From Edaphovirga cremea (GTDB taxonomy: Bacteria; Pseudomonadota; Gammaproteobacteria; Enterobacterales; Enterobacteriaceae), in contig NZ_QOVA01000002.1 of the NCBI RefSeq assembly GCF_003332275.1, positions 411,322-475,321 on the forward strand: 64,000 bases of DNA, given 5' to 3'. Within the stretch, counting starts at the first letter, position 1. Each line of letters opens with the position of its first letter. Below, piece by piece: positions 42,737 to 51,730 of this stretch. Under the pieces are notes generated by a model. That model worked only from the letters and a program-made list of their open reading frames with translations, was not told where the DNA came from and searched no databases. A program made the translations under genes and the position numbers.

Positions 42737-43531
42737 ATGTCTCTTGTTGATGCGTTTAAACGTTCCGAATTCGTTCATTTACGTGGCGATGTGATTGCCC
42801 AGGTAGGGGACGATCACGGTGATATCACGGTCATCGATGACAAGGAATACCGTATACTGAGTTTTGATTCGATTTTCGAACAAAGCAAAATGCACAAAGG
42901 TTCGCCTGCGCTCCCGGTTCATAACTACATTAAAGCCATGCTGATGGTACTTGCCCTGACTTCCCCGCAGCGGGTTTTGCATCTGGGGCTGGGGGGCGGT
43001 GGTCTGGTGCGTTCGCTCCATGCCTGGAGCGAGGGGATCGTCATGGATGTCGTGGAGTTGCGGTCTGCGGTGGTGTCGGTGGCCCGGCAATATTTCTGCT
43101 TACCGGACAGCGACAACATTCGTTATCTGATTGACGATGCGGGTGCCTTTATTAATAAAGAGGAGCACGCCGGCGTCTACGATCTGATTTTCTCGGATCT
43201 CTATTCGGCCGATGCGATGGCCGAAGTGCAGGCGAAGGGCAATTTTCTGGCGGCCTGCGCAGACCGCCTCAGTGCTGACGGCTGGCTGGTCATGAATTAC
43301 CATTCGCGGCCTGGGCGTAATTCACTTCTCTCCCATGCGTTGTTTACGCTGTTCGAAACGGTCATGTATTGCACCACGCCGAGTGGGAATGTGGTGATGT
43401 ATGCCTGCAAATCATCCTGCGATACCCCGTTGCGAGAAATACAACGGCAGGCCAGGGCGGTAGGCAAAAGATTCGGCGGTGACTTTGAGACTCTGGTACC
43501 AAGACTGGCGTTTTGGCCACGACCTTTCTAG
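42737..43531 (+). CDS. Spermidine-synthase-like methyltransferase-fold protein
   Basis: A 264-residue protein with the Rossmann-like core of spermidine synthases: VLHLGLGGGGLVRSLHAW (nucleotide loop), MDVVELRSAVVSVARQYF and DLIFSDLYSADAMAE. The GGGDG of true SpeE is GLGGGGL here and the polyamine gate-keeper residues are not recognisable, so real aminopropyl transfer is uncertain. It follows the siderophore ATPase gene by 121 bp on the same strand. The role is unknown; similar proteins of unknown function occur in many proteobacteria. Its stop codon overlaps a dispersed repeat. Confidence 0.65.
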   Translation: MSLVDAFKRSEFVHLRGDVIAQVGDDHGDITVIDDKEYRILSFDSIFEQSKMHKGSPALPVHNYIKAMLMVLALTSPQRVLHLGLGGGGLVRSLHAWSEGIVMDVVELRSAVVSVARQYFCLPDSDNIRYLIDDAGAFINKEEHAGVYDLIFSDLYSADAMAEVQAKGNFLAACADRLSADGWLVMNYHSRPGRNSLLSHALFTLFETVMYCTTPSGNVVMYACKSSCDTPLREIQRQARAVGKRFGGDFETLVPRLAFWPRPF

Positions 43532-43553
43532 AGCCTATCCCAATAGGACTATT
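43530..43553. repeat. Half copy of the dispersed palindromic element
   Basis: These 24 bases match the element at 6267-6302 (minus strand) at 22 positions and start within the stop codon of the spermidine-synthase-like gene. The second half of the palindrome is missing; the following sequence (about 43554-43610) may belong to a longer intergenic repeat family. Confidence 0.7.
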
Positions 43554-44023
43554 TTATTTGCCATTTTGAACCCGGGCAGTGCTCAGAACCCAAACCTATA
43601 AGCCATACCTTTTCGGAAATAGTGCTCCTGGAAACGTATCTTCCACCCCCATCTTGGATCATCACGCCAAACGTTCATTGTTTACTTATGTAAAACAACA
43701 AGTTAGCTGATTGTTTTGTCATCGCCACTGCACTTGACGCAGGGCGCGTTAATCTTTTTAGCCAAATCTTAAAATTTTTTTATGTCCAAGAGATTGAAAC
43801 GCGATCGTGGTCTCTGTTTCCTTGCAGTAATAGTACTATAATGAAACAATAAACCAATAAAAATGAAATATTGTTTCATTTATAATTGCGTATGTGCGCG
43901 GTTAAGCGGGTATAATTGGAAACATATTGGAAATCCTGTCATTGGCATTAAGAAAATTAATATCTCGAGTATTGGTCGGTAATTAGTGAACCGATATTAA
44001 ACTGAAGATTCAGGGATCGTATC
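43532..44023. other. Intergenic region upstream of the Fbp-like gene
   Basis: About 490 bp. It begins with the half repeat and ends with a KdgR-like operator at 43861-43881. Between them nothing with coding character is seen. Confidence 0.5.
43861..43881 (+). promoter_or_regulatory. KdgR-like operator upstream of the Fbp-like gene
   Basis: AAATGAAA-TATTG-TTTCATTT is a perfect 8-bp-armed palindrome and fits the KdgR pattern TGAAA-N-TTTCA. A second copy of one arm, AATGAAACAATA, lies at 43840-43851 and is an exact complement of 43869-43880. It is about 145-165 bp upstream of the ATG. KdgR responds to 2-keto-3-deoxygluconate from pectin. Confidence 0.55.
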
Positions 44024-45016
44024 ATGAAAACATTAGACGAGTTTATTGTCGAGAAACAACAAGAATTCTCTCAGGCTACCGGAGATTTGACGGCACTGCT
44101 TTCCGCCATAAAATTGGGTGCGAAAATCATTAACCGGGATATCAATAAAGCCGGTTTGCTGGATATTTTGGGTGAGACGGGTTCTCGCGGTGAAGTTCAG
44201 ATGAACCTGGACTTGCATGCGAACGAAAAGCTCAAGGCTGCACTGAAAGCGCGTGGTGAAGTGGCCGGTATCGCTTCGGAAGAAGAAGAGAAAATTGTCA
44301 TTTTTAACAATGAACGCTCGCAAAATGGCAAATACGTTATTTTGATGGCTCCGCTTGATGGCGCAGAAAATGTTGAGGTCAACGTCACCGTTGGCACTAT
44401 TTTCTCAATTTATCGCCGTATCAGCCCCGTAGGGCAACCCGCGACTGAAGAGGATTTCCTGCAACCGGGGAATCGTCAGGTTGCTGCCGGCTATGTCGTT
44501 TACGGCTCATCAACCATGCTGGTTTACACCACGGGTTACGGTGTTCATGCCTTTACTTATGATCCTTCCCTGGGCGTTTTCTGCTTGTCACATGAAAAAG
44601 TACGCTATCCAGAAAAGGGGACGATGTACTCCGTCAATCAGGGGAATTACATCAAATTCCCCGCGGGCGTGAAGAAATACATCAAATATTGCCAGGAACA
44701 GGATGAAGCGACCCTGCGCCCTTACCACTCCCGTTATATCGGTTCTTTGGTTGCCGACTTCCATCGTAATCTGCTGAAAGGCGGTATCTTCATGTACCCA
44801 AGCACGGCCAGTTTCCCACAGGGTAAACTGCGTTTGTTGTATGAGTGCAACCCAATGGCATTCCTGTCAGAACAGGCTGGCGGCAAAGGCAGTGATGGAA
44901 CGGGCCGTATTCTGGATATAACTCCAGAGCAGTTGCACCAACGTTCCCCATTCTTTGTTGGCGTCTGTTCGATGGTTGATGATGCCGAGCGTTTTATTGC
45001 CCAAAACCCAGAGTAA
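44024..45016 (+). CDS. Fructose-1,6-bisphosphatase class 1 paralogue with altered active site
   Basis: A 330-residue protein that follows E. coli Fbp (332) almost end to end, from [15 protein letters not shown] to the [15 protein letters not shown] end. The metal and substrate motif DPLDGSSN of Fbp is APLDGAEN here: Ala109 replaces the metal ligand Asp110 and Ala114-Glu115 replace the two Ser. Other ligands (Glu in [32 protein letters not shown]) are kept. It therefore probably does not act on fructose-1,6-bisphosphate normally, but may have a new substrate or a regulatory role. It is preceded by a KdgR-like site and convergent with a PTS operon. AGGGATC precedes the ATG. Confidence 0.88.
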   Translation: MKTLDEFIVEKQQEFSQATGDLTALLSAIKLGAKIINRDINKAGLLDILGETGSRGEVQMNLDLHANEKLKAALKARGEVAGIASEEEEKIVIFNNERSQNGKYVILMAPLDGAENVEVNVTVGTIFSIYRRISPVGQPATEEDFLQPGNRQVAAGYVVYGSSTMLVYTTGYGVHAFTYDPSLGVFCLSHEKVRYPEKGTMYSVNQGNYIKFPAGVKKYIKYCQEQDEATLRPYHSRYIGSLVADFHRNLLKGGIFMYPSTASFPQGKLRLLYECNPMAFLSEQAGGKGSDGTGRILDITPEQLHQRSPFFVGVCSMVDDAERFIAQNPE

Positions 45017-45040
45017 GCATCTGCGACGTGCTGAAACAGA

Positions 45041-45087
45041 AAGGCCAGAGTTCCGTGGAATACAGAACTCTGGCCTTGTCGTTTTTG
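45041..45087. terminator. Bidirectional terminator between the Fbp-like gene and the PTS
   Basis: AAGGCCAGAGTTC and GAACTCTGGCCTT are perfect 13-bp arms around an 11-nt loop, with a T-run GTTTTT at 45081-45086 on the plus strand. Confidence 0.85.
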
Positions 45088-45118
45088 GAACCGAATCGCT
45101 TTTTACTGAACCGGCAGA

Positions 45119-46375
45119 TTATCTGACGATGATCCCCAGTAAGATCCCCAGCGCGCCAAAGTCGGCATCACTGAACGTCGTATTGGCAAAACCGATATTA
45201 CCCAATACTGGCAGCAGGAATACGGGCAGGAAGGTAATCAACAAGCCCTGGGCAAACGCCCCCAGAATCGCGCCACGTCGACCGCCGGTGGCATTGCCAA
45301 ATACCCCAGCCGCTGCACCAACGAAGAAGTGCGGAACCACGCCTGGAATAATCACCGTCATGTTCATCAGATACAACGCGAACATACCGATGAGACCCGC
45401 GGCAAAGCTACTCAGGAAGCCAACCAATACCGCATTGGGTGCGTAAGGGAAGACGACCGGGCAATCCAGCGCGGGTTTCGCGTTAGGCACCAGTTTGTCG
45501 GAGATCCCTTTAAATGCTGGCACGATCTCGGCAATAACCATCCGCACACCTTGCAGAATGATGTACACGCCTGCGGCAAAGGTAATGGATTGCATCAACG
45601 AGAACATGAACCAGTTTTTGCCGCCACTCAGGCTTTTCACCACTTCCGGCCCGGCGAACAGGCAGGTCACGATGAAAATGATACACATGGTAAAGGAGAT
45701 GGCGACCGGGGTATCACGCAAGAACAGCAGACTTTTCGGCACGTTCATGTCTTCAGTCGAGTGTTCTTTGTTGCCAAACTTGCTGCCGATAAAACCGGCC
45801 AAAACATAAGACAGGGTCGAGAAGTGGCCAATTGCCACGTCATCAGAACCCGTGACCTTTTTCATATAAGGGTGGGCAATGGCCGGGAAGAACACCATCG
45901 CAACCCCCACCACCAGCGAACCGATGGCAATCAGCGTTACGCCGCTGATTCCAGCCGTTGCCAGAATCACTGCCACCATCATCGACATAAACAGCGTGTG
46001 GTGACCCGTCAGGAAGATAAATTTCCATGGCGTAAAGCGGGCAATCAGAATGTTGATCACCATGGCGAAGAACATAATCATCGCCATTTCTTTACCAAAA
46101 CTCTTCTGTGCCACAGAAACAATCGCTTCGTTATTCGGCACTACGCCCTGAATACCGAAGGCGTGTTGGAAGATATTGGCAAAATCGCCCAGAGAAGAAA
46201 CGACCAACCCAGCACCCGCACCCAAAATAACAAAACCCATGATGGTTTTTACGGTGCCCTTGATACATTCAGTCACCGGTTTTTTCTGGGCAATCAGGCC
46301 GATTAACGCGATCAGACCAACCAATATGGCCGGTTCAGAAAGAACGTCACTCATTAAAAAGCGAAAGAAATCCAT
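45119..46375 (-). CDS. PTS ascorbate-type IIC component (UlaA/SgaT family)
   Basis: A 418-residue membrane permease of the L-ascorbate PTS family with about 11 hydrophobic segments. Typical blocks are FVILGAGAGLVVSSLGDFANIFQ, FTPWKFIFLTGHHTLFMSMM, and PVVFPYAPNAVLVGFLSSF. It is 12 bp after the IIB gene. It takes up and phosphorylates a sugar or sugar acid at the expense of PEP. No ascorbate-6-phosphate lactonase (ulaG) is near, so the substrate is open. Confidence 0.9.
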   Translation of the reverse strand: MDFFRFLMSDVLSEPAILVGLIALIGLIAQKKPVTECIKGTVKTIMGFVILGAGAGLVVSSLGDFANIFQHAFGIQGVVPNNEAIVSVAQKSFGKEMAMIMFFAMVINILIARFTPWKFIFLTGHHTLFMSMMVAVILATAGISGVTLIAIGSLVVGVAMVFFPAIAHPYMKKVTGSDDVAIGHFSTLSYVLAGFIGSKFGNKEHSTEDMNVPKSLLFLRDTPVAISFTMCIIFIVTCLFAGPEVVKSLSGGKNWFMFSLMQSITFAAGVYIILQGVRMVIAEIVPAFKGISDKLVPNAKPALDCPVVFPYAPNAVLVGFLSSFAAGLIGMFALYLMNMTVIIPGVVPHFFVGAAAGVFGNATGGRRGAILGAFAQGLLITFLPVFLLPVLGNIGFANTTFSDADFGALGILLGIIVR

Positions 46376-46387
46376 ATCAGCCTCCTG

Positions 46388-46675
46388 TTACAGCGCGCCT
46401 AATTCAGTCAATGCCACTGACAAACGTTCTTTCATGGCTTTTTTGTCAATCATGTTATCGAGGGCAACGATTTTGCCACCCACGGCCTGGGCGACCAATT
46501 GCTCGGCAATATCTTTGGTACCGATGAAAATATCGCTCGCAGTCCCTTTTGCAGAGCCAAGATCGACATGATCCACATCAGCGCTGACGGCCAATTCTTT
46601 CAGGATATTTTTGATGCTGATTTCCATCATCAGGCTGGTACCCAAACCATTTCCGCAAACAACTGTAATTTTCAT
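46388..46675 (-). CDS. PTS ascorbate-type IIB component (UlaB-like)
   Basis: A 95-residue IIB protein. The phosphorylated Cys is Cys7 in VVCGNGLGTSLMME, and the end contains VALDNMIDKKAMKERL. It passes phosphate from IIA to the sugar in IIC. It is 41 bp from the IIA gene. Confidence 0.92.
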   Translation of the reverse strand: MKITVVCGNGLGTSLMMEISIKNILKELAVSADVDHVDLGSAKGTASDIFIGTKDIAEQLVAQAVGGKIVALDNMIDKKAMKERLSVALTELGAL

Positions 46676-46716
46676 TTCTATCCCCTTGAAATTGTAATCT
46701 GTACCGAATGCCGTAA

Positions 46717-47160
46717 TTAATAGCGCGCAATGACTGACAGGATATCTTGCTGCGTTTTGGCATTGAGTAAGGTCTGTACATCGTTATCGTTGTCGAACAA
46801 TTGAGCGAGTTGGGAAATAGCCTCGATATGGCTATTGCTGTCCGTCGCCGCCAACACTATGAGCAGTTTTACCGGGTCGTTACCTTCTGCATTGAACGTG
46901 ACGCCCGCGGAAATAACGGTTAATGCCAAAGAAAGCCTATTCACCCCTTCTTCGGGGCGCGCATGGGGCATCGCAATGCCGGGGCCAACCACGTAGTAAG
47001 GGCCGATGGCCTCATGGGAGCGATAAATTGCCTCGACATAACGTGCTTCGATGGAGCCATTATCAATCAGCGGTTTGCAGGAAATTGCGATGGCGTCACG
47101 CCAGTCCTTGGCCTGACTGACCACCTGAACAACGTCTGGCGTTAACAGTGTTTTTAACAT
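46717..47160 (-). CDS. PTS IIA component (UlaC/fructose-mannitol fold)
   Basis: A 147-residue IIA protein. The phosphorylated His is His66 in GIAMPHARPEEG. The fold is that of the mannitol/fructose IIA family. It is the first gene of the operon and lies 61 bp from a CRP-like site and 80-125 bp from three LacI-type operators. Confidence 0.92.
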   Translation of the reverse strand: MLKTLLTPDVVQVVSQAKDWRDAIAISCKPLIDNGSIEARYVEAIYRSHEAIGPYYVVGPGIAMPHARPEEGVNRLSLALTVISAGVTFNAEGNDPVKLLIVLAATDSNSHIEAISQLAQLFDNDNDVQTLLNAKTQQDILSVIARY

Positions 47161-47220
47161 GATATTTATGACCCCCGGTGACTATTAGCGCAGAGAGTAG
47201 ATTTTTATTGCAGCTATTGA

Positions 47221-47236
47221 TGTGATGAATATCTCA
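47221..47236 (-). promoter_or_regulatory. CRP-type site upstream of the PTS operon
   Basis: TGTGATGAATATCTCA matches TGTGA-N6-TCACA with one mismatch in the right half. It lies 61-76 bp upstream of the IIA start, adjacent to the LacI-type operators. Confidence 0.5.
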
Positions 47237-47239
47237 TTT

Positions 47240-47286
47240 GGTAGCGCTATCTGATAGCGCTACCAAGAAATGTGATAGCGCTATCA
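47240..47286. promoter_or_regulatory. Triple AGCGCT-core operator for the LacI-type regulator
   Basis: GGTAGCGCTATC (47240-47251) and GATAGCGCTACC (47253-47264) form a perfect larger inverted repeat around one T. TGATAGCGCTATCA (47273-47286) is a separate perfect palindrome. The three AGCGCT cores are 13 and 21 bp apart. They lie between the divergent PTS operon and the lacI-type gene. Confidence 0.85.
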
Positions 47287-47411
47287 TTTGTCGCGCCTTC
47301 GGCTTTGGCTATCGCCAGTTAAGCCATATACAATGCGTGCTATTGTGGTGAAAAGGTTCGAAGTGGCCTGTTTAAGCAAAACGGGATATTTTAGGCAGAC
47401 AGGAAATCAGC

Positions 47412-48449
47412 ATGGAAAAAACGCGTAAGCGCCGTAATACCGGGCGGGTGACTCTACAAGAAGTGGCGAATTATGCCGGTGTTGGGCCAATGACGGTTTC
47501 CAGGGCACTGCGAACGCCGGAGCAGGTTTCTGACAAATTGCGTGAGATAATAGAGCGGGCGGTTGAAACGCTCGGATACATTCCCAACCGTGCGGCGGGC
47601 GCGCTGGCATCAGGGCACAGTGATACCGTCGCCGTTCTGATTCCCTCATTAACCGACAAAGCCAGTTCGAGATTCATGCAGGCGCTGCAAGAGATTCTGA
47701 ATAAAAACGAGTTTCAGCTATTACTCGGCTGCCACGAATATAACCAGAGCAAAGAAACGGAAATTCTGATGACGCTGCTGCAAAGTAACCCGGCGGCGGT
47801 GGTGATTTTTGGCTCACAATTGGCCGAAAAAACCTATCAACTGCTTGAGCGGGCGAATATACCCACCGTCAATGTAGTTGGGTCATATTTTAAAGCGGCG
47901 AAAATCACCTTCGAGGCGGCGTTCTTTGAGTCGGCCTATGAAATTACCCGCCATCTCCTGGAGCGGGGTTATAACAATATTGGTTTTATCGGTGCCCATA
48001 TGGATAACCGATTGCAGCGTCAGCAATTGAACGGTTGGCATAAGGCGATGCTGGAACACTACAAAAATGCCGATCAAACCGTCACCACACCAGACACCGC
48101 CAGCTTGCAGTTTGGCCGCTATGCCCTGACGGAGATACTGCACCGCCAACCGGAATTGGATGCGGTGATTTGCAGCCATGAAGATATTGCTCTCGGGGTG
48201 CTGTTTGAATGTCAGCGGCGACTGTTGAAGATCCCGGGCAATATTGCGGTCGCTTGTCTGGATGGCTCCGACAGTTGTGATCAAACCCACCCAACACTGA
48301 CCTCCATGCGCATTGATTACCAAAAAATGGGGAGAGAGGCAGGCAAGATGCTGATCGACATGCTCAATGATAATGAGGAGGGTGGAGAGGATGATGAAAC
48401 CCTGAGTCAATCATTCAGCTACAAATTCGAGCCGCGGCAAAGTACCTGA
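47412..48449 (+). CDS. LacI-family repressor (GntR/IdnR-like)
   Basis: A 345-residue LacI-type regulator. The N-terminal helix-turn-helix is VTLQEVANYAGVGPMTVSRALRTPEQVS, followed by hinge NRAAGALASG and a sugar-binding core. The MTVSRAL recognition helix resembles gluconate repressors. It is divergent from the PTS genes, and the three operators between them indicate local control. The inducer is probably the PTS substrate or its phosphate. Confidence 0.9.
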   Translation: MEKTRKRRNTGRVTLQEVANYAGVGPMTVSRALRTPEQVSDKLREIIERAVETLGYIPNRAAGALASGHSDTVAVLIPSLTDKASSRFMQALQEILNKNEFQLLLGCHEYNQSKETEILMTLLQSNPAAVVIFGSQLAEKTYQLLERANIPTVNVVGSYFKAAKITFEAAFFESAYEITRHLLERGYNNIGFIGAHMDNRLQRQQLNGWHKAMLEHYKNADQTVTTPDTASLQFGRYALTEILHRQPELDAVICSHEDIALGVLFECQRRLLKIPGNIAVACLDGSDSCDQTHPTLTSMRIDYQKMGREAGKMLIDMLNDNEEGGEDDETLSQSFSYKFEPRQST

Positions 48450-48479
48450 AAACGTCGCAATAGAACCCAAAAAACCACC

Positions 48480-48506
48480 AAAAGGCCAGCATCATGCTGG
48501 CCTTTT
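48480..48506 (+). terminator. Rho-independent terminator of the lacI-type gene
   Basis: AAAAGGCCAGCAT and ATGCTGGCCTTTT are perfect 13-bp arms around one base. Confidence 0.85.
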
Positions 48507-48660
48507 GTCGTGGTGCGGCATATCGGGCGTATGCAGATGAATTCAATCCTGAAGACTGGAAAATCTGTTGCTTAAAATACGTAAAATTCACATAATTAAA
48601 ACAACATAGTAACATTTCTTATGGTTTTGAAAATTATCATATAAAAACAAGGGGTTATTC

Positions 48661-50268
48661 GTGCGGAAAATATTCGCTCTGGGAGCGACGCTTCTGGCGC
48701 TATGGGGGCCTGCTGTTTATGCTATGGATTGCCAAAAGGTCGCACCCGATCGCTGGGGAACAGGTATTGAGCAGCAACGTAAGGCCGATCTCGGTAATGG
48801 ATGTTATCTGAATCCGATCATGTCAGGCGATCATCCCGACCCTACCATCATCAAAGATGGCGATGATTACTACATGACGTTCTCCTCGTTTGACGATACG
48901 CGTGGCCTGATGATTTGGCATTCGCGCGATTTGGTAAATTGGCAGCCGATAGGGCCTGCCCTCACCATTCCTATTGATGTGATCTCGACACCGGAGTTGA
49001 TCAAATATCAGGACAAATTTTATATCTACTTCACCACCAACCGAGTCCTGGATGCGACAGGAACCAAGCGAAAAACGCTTTATGTCGTTACCGCCGATGA
49101 CATTCACGGTCCTTGGGACGCACCGCGCGATGTCGGGCTAAAAGATCCTCCCAGCGATCCTGGTCATATCGTCGGTGAAGACGGTAAACGCTATTTGTTT
49201 ATGTCAGGAGGCAATCGGGTTCAGCTCAGCGATGATGGCCTGAAAACCGTTGGCCGGATGGAAGTGGTATATTCGGGATGGCAGTATCCGCAAGAATGGG
49301 ATGTTGAGAGTTTCTCGCAGGAAGGGCCAAAAATGCTGCACCATGGCGACTACTTCTACATGGTATTGGCGCAAGGCGGCACCGCAGGACCACCGACCGG
49401 TCATATGGTGATCGCCGCACGTTCACGTTCGATCGATGGCCCTTGGGAGAACTCGCCATACAATCCGATCGTCCGGACCCAGGATCGTTCTGAAAAGTGG
49501 TGGTCGCGTGGTCATGCGACGCTGATCGAGGGACCGGACAAGCTCTGGTATATGGTCTATCACGGCTATGAAAATGGTTTTATGACGCTAGGGCGTCAGA
49601 CGTTGCTGGAGCCTATCAAGTGGACGGAGGATGGCTGGTTTACCTCATCCAATCTGGACGTGGGCAAACCGATCCCCAAACCCAGCGGAGGTGAGGCGGT
49701 TGAGCATGGCATGGCTTTCTCAGACAGCTTTAGCTTCGATCTTATACCGTCGCGCTGGCATTTCTTCCATGCCTCGCCGACTGAACAGCAACGGATAAAA
49801 CTGATAAACGGCAAGCTGCAATTAAGCGCGCGCGGTACCTCGCCCAGCAACAGTTCACCGCTGACACTGAACACCGGCGATTTGGCTTATCAGGTCGAGG
49901 TCAACGTACATGTTAGCCCAGAAGCGCAGGCTGGTTTGCTGCTGTTCTATAATCAGAAACTCTATGCCGGTTTGGCCTTTAATCAGGAAGGGATGGTGCT
50001 GCATCGCTCAGGAATGAATCTGGATGAGAAAAAACCTCCGCACATCGTGAATAACCGTCTGCGAATCAGGATGGTGAATAACCATAACATCGTGACCTTT
50101 TATACGCAGTCGGGAGCGAGCGATTGGATCAAATATCCGGTGCAAATGGAAGTCTCCGGTTATCACCACAACGTTGCGGATGATTTCCTGAGTTTACGTC
50201 CTGCACTCTATGCCTCTGGCTTGGGCGTCGCGACCTTCAGTGATTTCAGCTATAAAGCACTGCCCTGA
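48661..50268 (+). CDS. Secreted GH43 glycoside hydrolase
   Basis: A 535-residue exported enzyme with signal peptide MRKIFALGATLLALWGPAVYA. The five-bladed propeller has the catalytic base in SGDHPDPTIIKDGDDYYM, a catalytic acid in the SFSQEGPKML block and the HATLIEGPDKLWYMVYHGY motif. Residues from about 360 form a beta-sandwich similar to GH43 C2 domains. It would remove xylose or arabinose from plant polysaccharides. The start is GTG at 48661 with AAGGGG about 10 bp upstream. It is flanked by its own terminators. Confidence 0.85.
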   Translation: MRKIFALGATLLALWGPAVYAMDCQKVAPDRWGTGIEQQRKADLGNGCYLNPIMSGDHPDPTIIKDGDDYYMTFSSFDDTRGLMIWHSRDLVNWQPIGPALTIPIDVISTPELIKYQDKFYIYFTTNRVLDATGTKRKTLYVVTADDIHGPWDAPRDVGLKDPPSDPGHIVGEDGKRYLFMSGGNRVQLSDDGLKTVGRMEVVYSGWQYPQEWDVESFSQEGPKMLHHGDYFYMVLAQGGTAGPPTGHMVIAARSRSIDGPWENSPYNPIVRTQDRSEKWWSRGHATLIEGPDKLWYMVYHGYENGFMTLGRQTLLEPIKWTEDGWFTSSNLDVGKPIPKPSGGEAVEHGMAFSDSFSFDLIPSRWHFFHASPTEQQRIKLINGKLQLSARGTSPSNSSPLTLNTGDLAYQVEVNVHVSPEAQAGLLLFYNQKLYAGLAFNQEGMVLHRSGMNLDEKKPPHIVNNRLRIRMVNNHNIVTFYTQSGASDWIKYPVQMEVSGYHHNVADDFLSLRPALYASGLGVATFSDFSYKALP

Positions 50269-50290
50269 TCGCGCTTGACCGGGGCATAAT

Positions 50291-50320
50291 TATAACCGCC
50301 TATTACAGGCGGTTATATTT
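50291..50320 (+). terminator. Terminator between GH43 and citrate-synthase-like genes
   Basis: TATAACCGCCT and AGGCGGTTATA pair perfectly around ATTAC, followed by TTT. It lies between convergent genes. A second possible hairpin (GGGC / GCCC then seven T) ends near 50417. Confidence 0.75.
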
Positions 50321-50440
50321 CAGATAAAGCCGAGAATACATTTATATCTGAAGAGTCGATCCTCTCTGATTTCACCTTTATATAAAGGGCTGCACATTAA
50401 TCTGCCGCCCATTTTTTTGACTGCGTTAACACCTTAGGCG

Positions 50441-51730
50441 TTAAAGCTCTGGACGCAGAGCAGAGGTAAAATCGCGATGCGTCTCGCCGGTGTAGACCTG
50501 ACGTGGGCGAATAGGTTTTTGCTGTAGGCCGTGCATTTCGTTCCAGTGGGCGATCCAACCGATGGTTCGACCAACGGCGGTAATGACCGGGAACATCGAT
50601 GGCGGCAGTCCCATGGCCTTGAGGATCAGTGCCGTATAGAAATCTGCACTCGGGTAGAGTTTGTTTTCCAGAAAATAGTCGTTATTCATGGCGAGGTGTT
50701 CAAGCTCAATAGCCACCTGTAACAGATTATCTTCCATTCCCAACACACTGAGCACTTCGTGGCAGGTCTGGCGCAGGATAGCAGCTCGTGGATCGAAATT
50801 GCTGTAAATCGAGTTGCCGAACCCCATCAGTCTGAATGAGTCGCCCTGAATTTTCGCCCGTTTAATGAAGTCTGGAATACGATCGACCGTTTGGATCTCT
50901 TCCAGCATGCGCATACAGGCTTCGTTGGCCCCACCATGGCGCGGACCCCATAATGATGCCAGACCGGCAGCAATACAGGCGAAAGGACTGGCACCGGACG
51001 AGCCAGCGGCTCTCACGGTCGTGGTCGACGGGCACTGGCCGTGATCGGCATGCAGGATCAATATGCGGTTCATGGCGCGTTCGAGTACTGGATTGACGTC
51101 ATACTTTTCCGCTGGGATCTTGAACAGCATATGCAGGAAATTGCCGGTGTAGGAGAGGGCATTTTTCGGGTACACCGCAGGCTGTTCGATGGAATATTTA
51201 TAACACATCGCTGCCACCGTCGGCATTTTGGACAGCAGCATGATGGCCGCCTGTTCACGGTGCTCGCTACTGTCGACATCCATCTCACCGTGATAAAACG
51301 CTGCCAGCGCACCGACCATGGCACACATCAGTGCCATGGGATGCGAGTCACGGCGAAAGCCGTTCAGCATCGAAATCATCTGCTGGTGAATCATCGAATG
51401 GTAGGTCAGTGAGTGGGTAAATGCGTCGAACTCTTCCTGGGATGGCGCGTTGCCATACAACAGGATATAACAGACTTCGGAAAATCTGCTCTGTTCCGCC
51501 AGTTGTTCAACCGGAAAGCCGCGGTGAAGCAGTACGCTGTTTTGGGCATCGATAAAGGTAATGGCGGATTCACAGCCAGCGGTATTGATGAAACCGGGGT
51601 CGTAGGACAGCAACTTTTGCGCACCCAAGGGGCGTATATCGATTGCCGGATGCCCTGCCGTGCCTGCATTGATTTCAAGATCGAGGGTTCTCTGCGGGTC
51701 GAACGTTAGGGTGGCTTTTTGCTTTGTCAT
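50441..51730 (-). CDS. Citrate synthase paralogue lacking the catalytic His
   Basis: A 429-residue type II citrate-synthase-fold protein, colinear with E. coli GltA (427). Asp363 (YPSADFY) and His265 (WGPRHGG) are kept, but the catalytic His306 of GltA (FGHRVYKNYDPR) is Asn306 here (FGNSIYSNFDPR), checked in the nucleotide sequence. The HADHEQNAS segment is HADHGQCPS. The remaining core, GFRRDSHPMALMC and AMCYKYSIEQP, is intact, so it folds but probably has changed chemistry. It may be a second copy for another acyl-CoA or a regulator. It stands alone on the minus strand. Confidence 0.9.
   Translation of the reverse strand: MTKQKATLTFDPQRTLDLEINAGTAGHPAIDIRPLGAQKLLSYDPGFINTAGCESAITFIDAQNSVLLHRGFPVEQLAEQSRFSEVCYILLYGNAPSQEEFDAFTHSLTYHSMIHQQMISMLNGFRRDSHPMALMCAMVGALAAFYHGEMDVDSSEHREQAAIMLLSKMPTVAAMCYKYSIEQPAVYPKNALSYTGNFLHMLFKIPAEKYDVNPVLERAMNRILILHADHGQCPSTTTVRAAGSSGASPFACIAAGLASLWGPRHGGANEACMRMLEEIQTVDRIPDFIKRAKIQGDSFRLMGFGNSIYSNFDPRAAILRQTCHEVLSVLGMEDNLLQVAIELEHLAMNNDYFLENKLYPSADFYTALILKAMGLPPSMFPVITAVGRTIGWIAHWNEMHGLQQKPIRPRQVYTGETHRDFTSALRPEL

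Noticed and set aside
44024..45016. Sequencing error as cause of the Fbp motif change
   Set aside because: Three residues change by clean codon substitutions in frame (GCT, GCA, GAA), which errors would not produce.
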